Source of the DNA: an uncultured Ruminococcus sp.
GTDB taxonomy: Bacteria; Bacillota; Clostridia; Oscillospirales; Ruminococcaceae
Direction: 5' to 3'
DNA: 10,606 bases
NCBI GenBank assembly: GCA_946544695.1
Contig: CAMNMO010000073.1
Span: 1-10,606, forward strand
Part shown: piece by piece, positions 6,789-10,606 of the stretch
Layout of the letters: each line of letters begins with the position of its first letter
How positions within the stretch are numbered: the first letter of the stretch is position 1
Notes under the pieces: model-generated
Databases searched by the model: none
What the model saw: only the letters and a program-made list of their open reading frames with translations
Told to the model about the DNA's origin: nothing
Position numbers and translations under genes: made by a program

Positions 6789-7715
6789 ATGTTGAAGATG
6801 GACGCTGTACAGAAACAGCTTTTACAGGAAGTTGCAGAGCTTCACGATATACCCGAGGGTGCATACAATCTCCGTGCCAACGGTGAATCGGTGGGAAGAA
6901 ACTCAACTGCAAATATCGAGATCATCGGAAAGACCGATAAGAGCGGTATAGATATACGTATAAAAGACGGCACAAAGAATGAGAGCGTACACATTCCCGT
7001 TGTACTCAGCGAGAGCGGACTTAAAGAGACAGTATACAACGATTTCTATGTGGGCGAAAACTGCGATGTACTTATAGTTGCAGGCTGCGGCATCGACAAC
7101 TGCGGCACTCAGGATTCCGAACATGACGGCATACACAGATTCTTTGTAGGCAAAAACTCAAAGGTAAGGTATGTTGAGAAGCACTACGGTTCGGGCGAAG
7201 GCACAGGCAAAAGAGTCCTCAACCCCGTTACTGAGGTCTATCAGGAAGAAGGCAGCACCGTTGACATGGAAATGGTGCAGATAAAGGGTGTGGATTCCAC
7301 TGACAGAAAGACCATAGCTGAACTGAAGGCAGGCGCTAAGCTGAATGTCCGTGAAAGGCTGATGACACACGGCGAACAGCAGGCACTCAGCACATATCAG
7401 GTCTCGCTGAACGGTGACGGTTCAAGCGCCGATGTGGTATCACGTTCGGTCGCAAGGGATAACTCCTATCAGAAGCTTGACCTCTGCGTTAACGGAAATG
7501 CCGCATGCAGCGGTCACACAGAATGCGACTCCATCATAATGGACAACGGCAGGATACTCGCAGTACCTTCACTGGAAGCGAACAGTGTTGACGCAGCACT
7601 GGTACACGAGGCTGCCATAGGCAAGATAGCAGGCGAACAGCTGATAAAGCTGATGACGCTGGGTCTGACTGAAGCTGAGGCTGAGGAACAGATAATCAAC
7701 GGCTTCCTGAAATAA
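6789..7715 (+). CDS. sufB: SufB/SufD-family Fe-S assembly scaffold (SmsB type)
   Basis: The 308-aa protein is a short member of the SufB/SufD family and the likely cluster-building scaffold that partners the ATPase encoded just upstream. Residues about 40-220 are a repetitive beta-helix-like region with no membrane segment. The C-terminal part, from HTECDSIIMDNGRILAVPSLEA (243-264) to VHEAAIGKIAGEQL (272-285) and EEQIINGFLK, aligns by eye with the SufB core CDSxLIG...EHEATTSKIGEDQL. Six cysteines occur (92, 100, 105, 233, 240, 246), including a CGIDNCG segment at 100-106. Compared with SufB as I remember it, the cysteine in the GxxCGAHT segment is absent, while the C246 and E274 contexts remain. 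The protein is much shorter than SufB or SufD (usually above 400 aa), as expected for the minimal SMS scaffold. A terminator follows about 70 bases later. Confidence 0.88.
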   Translation: MLKMDAVQKQLLQEVAELHDIPEGAYNLRANGESVGRNSTANIEIIGKTDKSGIDIRIKDGTKNESVHIPVVLSESGLKETVYNDFYVGENCDVLIVAGCGIDNCGTQDSEHDGIHRFFVGKNSKVRYVEKHYGSGEGTGKRVLNPVTEVYQEEGSTVDMEMVQIKGVDSTDRKTIAELKAGAKLNVRERLMTHGEQQALSTYQVSLNGDGSSADVVSRSVARDNSYQKLDLCVNGNAACSGHTECDSIIMDNGRILAVPSLEANSVDAALVHEAAIGKIAGEQLIKLMTLGLTEAEAEEQIINGFLK

Positions 7716-7783
7716 TGCCATCAAACGCCGCATCTGCACATTTTCAAATGATGCAGCGTGCTGCGATATAATAGCTGAGATAA

Positions 7784-7822
7784 AACAGACCTTGTCTTTG
7801 ATCGACAAGGTCTGTTGTTTTT
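7784..7822 (+). terminator. Rho-independent terminator of the SUF-like operon
   Basis: A perfect 13-bp stem AACAGACCTTGTC/GACAAGGTCTGTT (7784-7796 with 7804-7816) closes a 7-nt loop and is followed by G and five T (7818-7822). It lies 68 bases after the scaffold gene; the bases between hold nothing I can support beyond a weak imperfect hairpin around 7728-7755. Confidence 0.92.
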
Positions 7823-7837
7823 GTTATAGCGGCATCA

Positions 7838-7993
7838 TCAAAGTCTTTTTCTCCTGCGGTCTTTCAGCCTGCATTCCGATAACAGCGACAGTCCGGGCAG
7901 ATGCAGTCCGTCAAGAACACGCAGAATGCTCCTTGTCCTGGAAAGTTCCCACGGGTGGCGGTTTTGGTTATCACTGACTTCTATAAGATCCAT
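7838..7993 (-). pseudogene. Probable 5' remnant of a SAM-dependent methyltransferase gene
   Basis: This 51-codon ORF begins with ATG at 7993, has AAGGGG seven bases upstream and a near-consensus promoter about 45 bp away. Residues 10-27 read QNRHPWELSRTRSILRVL. I recognise that segment from the N-terminus of class I methyltransferases in clostridial polysaccharide gene clusters, where a glycine-rich SAM-binding motif would follow about 15-25 residues later. Here the frame instead continues as LPGLSLLSECRLKDRRRKRL and stops; the other two minus-strand frames show no clear SAM-binding motif either. The likeliest reading is a gene whose body was deleted or replaced, with its start and promoter left behind. 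A genuine small protein cannot be excluded. The family call rests on memory of a short motif, so it is moderate. Confidence 0.45.
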
Positions 7994-8036
7994 AATTGTT
8001 CCCCTTACTATATTAATGTGATATGAATGTAGATAT

Positions 8037-8065
8037 ATTATAACATGTTTATTTATAATTTGCAA
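8037..8065 (-). promoter_or_regulatory. Promoter of the methyltransferase remnant
   Basis: On the minus strand TTGCAA (8060-8065), a 17-bp spacer and a perfect TATAAT (8037-8042) predict a start near 8030 and a leader of about 37 nt to the ATG at 7993. It appears intact although the downstream ORF is very short. Confidence 0.7.
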
Positions 8066-8124
8066 TAAGCAAACGCAAGTTTTTGGGAAATCAGCATTGT
8101 TGTGTTGAAATTAGGTTTAAATAT

Positions 8125-8150
8125 CCCCCGAAGTTTGAAGGCTTCGGGGG
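8125..8150 (-). terminator. Hairpin after the XRE regulator pair, possible weak terminator
   Basis: A perfect 9-bp GC-rich stem CCCCCGAAG/CTTCGGGGG (8125-8133 with 8142-8150) has an 8-nt loop. On the minus strand it lies 15 bases after the last XRE gene but is followed by ATATTTAAA rather than a clean T run, so termination is likely but weaker than elsewhere here. The stem arm matches the hairpin at 9569-9593. Confidence 0.6.
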
Positions 8151-8164
8151 AAAATATATAATAG

Positions 8165-8371
8165 CTATTTATGAAAGGTCGGGTCATCGGTACGTTCAAG
8201 GAGGTAGTCAACAGAAACATCAAAATAGTCGGCAAACATGATAAGGGTCTTGTAGTCAGCTTCCCTTTCGCCTGTTTCATAACGGCTGATGCTGTTCTGG
8301 TTCATATTAAGGTCCATGGCAAGCCTGAGCTGAGTTATGTGCTTTTTCTTGCGGAGTTCTTTTGATCTCAT
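8165..8371 (-). CDS. Small XRE-family helix-turn-helix regulator
   Basis: The 68-aa protein is a single HTH_3/Cro-C1 DNA-binding domain with almost nothing else. Residues about 4-60 read LRKKKHITQLRLAMDLN, then the recognition helix region NQNSISRYETGEREADYKTL, then the typical closing MFADYFDVSVDYLLER. It probably acts as a cytosolic dimeric repressor or as a modulator of the larger regulator encoded upstream. Its ATG overlaps the upstream gene's stop codon by four bases (ATGA), there is no clear RBS of its own, and so translation is probably coupled. It lacks a ligand or dimerisation domain, which is common for phage and plasmid Cro-like proteins. Which site it binds is not shown by the sequence. 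Confidence 0.88.
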   Translation of the reverse strand: MRSKELRKKKHITQLRLAMDLNMNQNSISRYETGEREADYKTLIMFADYFDVSVDYLLERTDDPTFHK

Positions 8372-8700
8372 AATATCAGCTCGGCTATATTTTCGATTAT
8401 GTCTGCAAAATACTCCTGCTTATCGGGCGACAGCTTGCGCAGAGCGGACAGTGTTCTTTCTTCGGGAGATAGTTTGGGCTCGTTTTTTTCCGGAATGATA
8501 TTGCTCACGGGTATATCAAGTGCTGAACATATTTTGGCCAGAGTTTCTATGGTAGGGCATTTTTCGCCCCTTTCGATACAGCCGAAATAGGAAGTATGGA
8601 TACCCGCACGAAAAGCAAGCTCTTCCTGACTCAAATTCTGCGACCTGCGATTATTCTTTATCCTTGACCCTATCTCTTTACTAAGTTCGTTTCTATCCAT
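8368..8700 (-). CDS. XRE-family transcriptional regulator
   Basis: The 110-aa protein has a Cro/C1-type helix-turn-helix at about residues 10-66 (IGSRIKNNRRSQNLSQEELA, AGIHTSYFGCIERGEKCPTI, LAKICSALDIPVSNII) and a C-terminal helical tail of about 40 residues (SPEERTLSALRKLSPDKQEY and onward) that may serve dimerisation. The ATG at 8700 has GGAG seven bases upstream; a GTG at 8715 would start before this RBS and was rejected. It is the first gene of a two-gene minus-strand operon with a near-consensus promoter and diverges from the small ribbon-helix-helix/zinc-ribbon operon. Repeats of ACTCTATAA in the shared promoter region make it a strong candidate for an autoregulator that also controls the divergent genes. 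That regulatory role is inference from layout. Confidence 0.9.
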   Translation of the reverse strand: MDRNELSKEIGSRIKNNRRSQNLSQEELAFRAGIHTSYFGCIERGEKCPTIETLAKICSALDIPVSNIIPEKNEPKLSPEERTLSALRKLSPDKQEYFADIIENIAELIL

Positions 8701-8711
8701 AGTATATCTCC

Positions 8712-8805
8712 ACACTCTATAACTATTTTTATTATATTATATGCTAGATTTAGAGTTTATTCAAACTGTTATAGAGTGTTTTATTAACAATTATATACTC
8801 TATAA
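8712..8805. repeat. Operator-like repeats of ACTCTATAA in the divergent promoter region
   Basis: The 9-mer ACTCTATAA occurs at 8714-8722 and 8797-8805 and inverted (TTATAGAGT) at 8769-8777; the first and inverted copies match over 12 bp (ACACTCTATAAC, 8712-8723; GTTATAGAGTGT, 8768-8779). A weaker inverted copy TTTAGAGT is at 8749-8756. The copies lie just after the minus-strand start, just upstream of the minus-strand -35, inside its spacer, and just upstream of the plus-strand -35. This arrangement suggests binding sites for one of the XRE proteins. Confidence 0.7.
8736..8764 (-). promoter_or_regulatory. Promoter of the XRE regulator operon
   Basis: On the minus strand TTGAAT (8759-8764), a 17-bp spacer and a perfect TATAAT (8736-8741) predict a start near 8729, about 29 nt before the first XRE gene. 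One ACTCTATAA copy lies just downstream of the start and another just upstream of the -35, fitting autoregulation. Confidence 0.75.
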
Positions 8806-8808
8806 GTG

Positions 8809-8837
8809 TTGACAAATATAGAATAATATGCTATAAT
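8809..8837 (+). promoter_or_regulatory. Strong consensus promoter of the RHH/zinc-ribbon operon
   Basis: A perfect TTGACA (8809-8814), a 17-bp spacer and a perfect TATAAT (8832-8837) with TG one base before the -10 (extended -10) make this the strongest promoter in the window. An ACTCTATAA copy ends four bases before the -35. Such a strong promoter next to a repressor gene suggests it is normally held off. Confidence 0.88.
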
Positions 8838-8877
8838 GGTTACATTCAAAATATTTTACACATAGGAGGCGGAAGAT

Positions 8878-9036
8878 ATGCCTAAATCAGTACGATTTGG
8901 AAACAGCGAACGCAATAGTTCACTAATTTTACAAATTGAAAAATACCAAAAAGCCAAAAAACATAAACACTTTATAGACGCACTAAGAGAGCTTTGTGAT
9001 ATTGCATTGAAGTTTGATGAGATCAAAAAAAAATAA
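8878..9036 (+). CDS. Small ribbon-helix-helix-like protein, 52 aa
   Basis: This short gene starts with ATG at 8878, eight bases after a perfect AGGAGG (8864-8869), and ends in TAA. The protein begins with a possible beta strand (PKSVRFGN) and continues with two predicted helices, SSLILQIEKYQKAKKHK (about 14-30) and HFIDALRELCDIALKF (about 31-46). That order, the length and the basic charge resemble Arc/CopG ribbon-helix-helix DNA-binding proteins, in which the strand pair contacts the major groove; this is a shape-based guess, not a family match. It is the first gene behind a consensus promoter, and its stop codon overlaps the RBS of the zinc-ribbon gene, so the two are probably co-translated. 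The AT-rich codon use (many AAA, ATA, TTA) is unlike the GH5, SUF and gap genes and suggests later acquisition. As the first gene of a repressor-controlled pair, it could be a Cro-like or antitoxin-like regulator. Confidence 0.75.
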   Translation: MPKSVRFGNSERNSSLILQIEKYQKAKKHKHFIDALRELCDIALKFDEIKKK

Positions 9037-9051
9037 GGAGTGTGACCATTT

Positions 9052-9447
9052 ATGGCTTTAATAACTTGTCCGGAATGTCGCGCACAGGTATCTGATAAAG
9101 CGACAGTGTGCATAAGATGTGGATACCCGATACAAAAAAATTCAACAATTATGATTAATACAACTGTAAAAAATCCTCCTCCCTGTGGTGTTCAAAGATG
9201 TAAGGTTACAGTAACTAGTTGTGATACAGGAGAAGTTTTATGGAAGGGAAAAGTTGGTGATATAATCACATTAGATTGTACCTCAGATTCGATGAATGTT
9301 GAGATATTGATCCACGCTTTTTTGAGAATAGTACAAACGGATCTTTCTGACGTAAACATACGAGCCGGCAAGAAATATCAAATAATCAATACTCCGGGTC
9401 TGTTTTCACCTACACATTTTAGTTTAGCTGAAACAGATATGATTTAA
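9052..9447 (+). CDS. Zinc-ribbon protein with an uncharacterised beta-rich C-terminal domain
   Basis: The 131-aa protein starts with a zinc ribbon, CPECRAQVSDKATVCIRCGY (residues 6-25), whose two CxxC pairs would bind one zinc. A short Ser/Thr/Asn-rich linker follows. Residues about 45-131 look like a beta-sandwich: CKVTVTSCDTGEVLWKGKVG, ITLDCTSDSMNVEILI, then VNIRAGKKYQIINTPG. This resembles PEGA-like or other small Ig-like modules, but I do not recognise the family. I see no signal peptide or transmembrane helix, and the rest has no catalytic motif. AAGGAG at 9035-9040 overlaps the stop of the preceding small gene, with an 11-base gap to the ATG. Base and codon use are AT-rich like its partner. 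Function is unknown; the pairing with a ribbon-helix-helix-like protein under XRE control is the main clue. Confidence 0.88.
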   Translation: MALITCPECRAQVSDKATVCIRCGYPIQKNSTIMINTTVKNPPPCGVQRCKVTVTSCDTGEVLWKGKVGDIITLDCTSDSMNVEILIHAFLRIVQTDLSDVNIRAGKKYQIINTPGLFSPTHFSLAETDMI

Positions 9448-9475
9448 ACATATATAAATTACCGTCACTTGAAAT

Positions 9476-9508
9476 GAGTGTCCACTTTAGGGTCACTCTT
9501 TGTGTTTT
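9476..9508 (+). terminator. Weak terminator after the zinc-ribbon gene
   Basis: GAGTG (9476-9480) and CACTC (9494-9498) pair, with an inner CC/GG pair past a T-T mismatch, over a loop of ACTTTAG, followed by the T-rich TTTGTGTTTT. It starts 28 bases after the stop codon. The stem is short and the T run interrupted, so the call is moderate. Confidence 0.5.
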
Positions 9509-9560
9509 ATCAAAAAACAAGCATAATTAGAACCATATTATCTCATCAATATCTCAATAA

Positions 9561-9593
9561 ACAAAAATCCCCCGAAGCACGAAGCCTCGGGGG
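9561..9593 (-). terminator. Rho-independent terminator of gap
   Basis: On the minus strand a GC-rich stem (9569-9578 with 9584-9593, one A-C mismatch) has a 5-nt loop and is followed by ATTTTTG. It lies 27 bases after the gap stop codon. Its CCCCCGAAG arm is the same as that of the hairpin at 8125-8150. Confidence 0.88.
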
Positions 9594-9620
9594 ATAAATA
9601 TTTGATGCAATTATTGGGGA

Positions 9621-10606
9621 TTAGCCCAGCTCTGCAAAGTACTTGATGGTTCTAACCATCTGAGAAGTGTAGGAGTTCTCGTTATCATACCAAGAAACTA
9701 CCTGTACCTCGTACAGATCGTCAGCTATCTGAGAAACCATTGTCTGAGTAGCATCGAACAGAGAACCATATCTCATACCGATAACGTCGGAAGAAACGAT
9801 AGGATCGGTGTTGTAGCCGAAGCTCTCGGAAGCAGCAGCCTTCATAGCAGCGTTGATACCGTCAACGGTAACGTCAGCCTTCTTAACAACTGCGGTCAGG
9901 ATAGTGGTAGAACCGGTAGGAACAGGAACTCTCTGTGCAGAACCGATCAGCTTGCCGTTCAGCTCAGGGATAACCAGACCGATTGCCTTAGCAGCACCGG
10001 TGCTGTTAGGAACGATGTTAGCAGCGCCAGCTCTAGCTCTTCTCATATCGCCCTTTCTGTGAGGACCATCGAGGATCATCTGATCGCCTGTGTAAGCGTG
10101 GATAGTGCTCATGATACCGCTCTGGATAGGAGCATAGTCGTTCAGAGCCTTAGCCATAGGTGCCAGGCAGTTAGTGGTGCAGCTTGCTGCGGAGATGATC
10201 TTGTCATCCTTAGTCAGGGTCTTCTCGTTAACAGAGAAAACGATGGTAGGCAGATCGTTGCCTGCAGGAGCAGAGATAACTACCTTCTTAGCACCTGCGT
10301 CGATGTGAGCCTGGCTCTTAGCCTTTGAGCAGTAGAAACCTGTGCACTCCAGAACAACGTCAACGCCCAGCTCGCCCCAAGGCAGCTCAGCAGCGTTTGC
10401 CTTTGCATAGATCTGAAGAGTCTTGCCGTCAACAGTGATGGTGTTAGCCTCATCATCAGCGGAAACAGTGTGAGTGTTCTCACCGATCTTGCCGCAGTAA
10501 CCGCCCTGAGCAGTATCGAACTTCAGCAGGTTAGCCAGCATGGAGGGCTTAGTCAGGTCGTTGATAGCAACGATCTCATAACCCTCTGCACCGAACATCT
10601 GTCTGA
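9621..10606 (-). CDS. gap: Glyceraldehyde-3-phosphate dehydrogenase, N-terminally cut by the window edge
   Basis: This cytosolic glycolytic enzyme converts glyceraldehyde-3-phosphate, NAD+ and phosphate into 1,3-bisphosphoglycerate. The visible protein begins with RQMFGAEGYEIVAINDL, so only the first about 15-20 residues with the GFGRIGR dinucleotide motif are outside the window; the internal ATG at 10598 is not the start. The aspartate in AINDL fits NAD specificity. The active-site ASCTTNCLAP with the catalytic cysteine and STIHAYTGDQ with its activating histidine are intact, as are DGPHRKGDMRRARAGAANIV and the C-terminal SWYDNENSYTSQMVRTIKY. Codon use is very biased (many CTG, AAC, GTT and GCT), typical of a highly expressed gene. 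It ends before a strong minus-strand terminator; promoter and any downstream partners such as pgk are not in view on this side. Confidence 0.97.
   Translation of the reverse strand, partial: RQMFGAEGYEIVAINDLTKPSMLANLLKFDTAQGGYCGKIGENTHTVSADDEANTITVDGKTLQIYAKANAAELPWGELGVDVVLECTGFYCSKAKSQAHIDAGAKKVVISAPAGNDLPTIVFSVNEKTLTKDDKIISAASCTTNCLAPMAKALNDYAPIQSGIMSTIHAYTGDQMILDGPHRKGDMRRARAGAANIVPNSTGAAKAIGLVIPELNGKLIGSAQRVPVPTGSTTILTAVVKKADVTVDGINAAMKAAASESFGYNTDPIVSSDVIGMRYGSLFDATQTMVSQIADDLYEVQVVSWYDNENSYTSQMVRTIKYFAELG

Noticed and set aside
8878..9447. Classical toxin-antitoxin pair
   Set aside because: The second protein has a zinc ribbon and beta domain with no RelE, MazF, PIN or Fic-type catalytic features; the RHH-like fold alone does not justify the call.
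8125..9593. Insertion sequence or composite element bounded by the repeated hairpins
   Set aside because: No transposase or recombinase gene lies between them, and no target-site duplication is visible; the hairpins fit terminators.
1..10606. CRISPR array, tRNA, rRNA or replication origin
   Set aside because: No regularly spaced repeats, cloverleaf-like sequences, rRNA segments or DnaA-box clusters were noticed on either strand.

Overview
The window looks like a chromosomal segment of a low-to-mid GC, anaerobic, fibre-degrading Firmicute, most likely Ruminococcus or a close relative. This is inference from the gene content: a dockerin-bearing family 5 glycoside hydrolase (cellulosome type), a minimal two-gene SUF-like iron-sulfur assembly operon of the kind found in strict anaerobes, consensus TTGACA/TATAAT promoters with AGGAGG ribosome binding sites, and a strongly codon-biased glycolytic gap gene.

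Layout. Positions 1-1958 (+): 3' part of a secreted dockerin-GH5 endoglucanase-like gene, closed by a strong hairpin terminator at 1971-2007. 2016-3668 (-): a soluble FAD-dependent fumarate-reductase-like flavoprotein with a consensus promoter about 180 bp upstream, an operator-like inverted repeat and a long leader. 4028-5695 (-): a c-di-GMP phosphodiesterase with a GAF-like N-terminus, a degenerate GGDEF domain and an intact EAL domain. 5717-6043 is a divergent promoter region with a 16-bp perfect palindrome. 6044-7715 (+): the two-gene SufC/SufB-like (SmsCB-type) operon, ended by a terminator at 7784-7822.

7838-9593 is an accessory segment. It starts with a 51-codon minus-strand ORF that keeps a good promoter, RBS and the N-terminal signature I associate with SAM-dependent methyltransferases but lacks the catalytic body, so it is probably a gene remnant. 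Next are two translationally coupled XRE-type regulators (8165-8700, -). They diverge from a small two-gene operon (8878-9447, +) made of a 52-aa ribbon-helix-helix-like protein and a 131-aa zinc-ribbon plus beta-domain protein. The shared 177-bp intergenic region has a consensus promoter on each strand and at least three copies of the 9-mer ACTCTATAA, which looks like the control region of an autoregulated switch. Two nearly identical CCCCCGAAG hairpins lie at 8125-8150 and 9569-9593, either side of this module. The right end (9621-10606, -) is gap, glyceraldehyde-3-phosphate dehydrogenase, cut by the window edge.

The gap, GH5, flavoprotein, EAL and SUF genes look like ordinary chromosomal genes of independent transcription units. 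The XRE/RHH/zinc-ribbon module is the least explained part and the best candidate for something undescribed. I saw no rRNA, tRNA, CRISPR array or complete transposable element.
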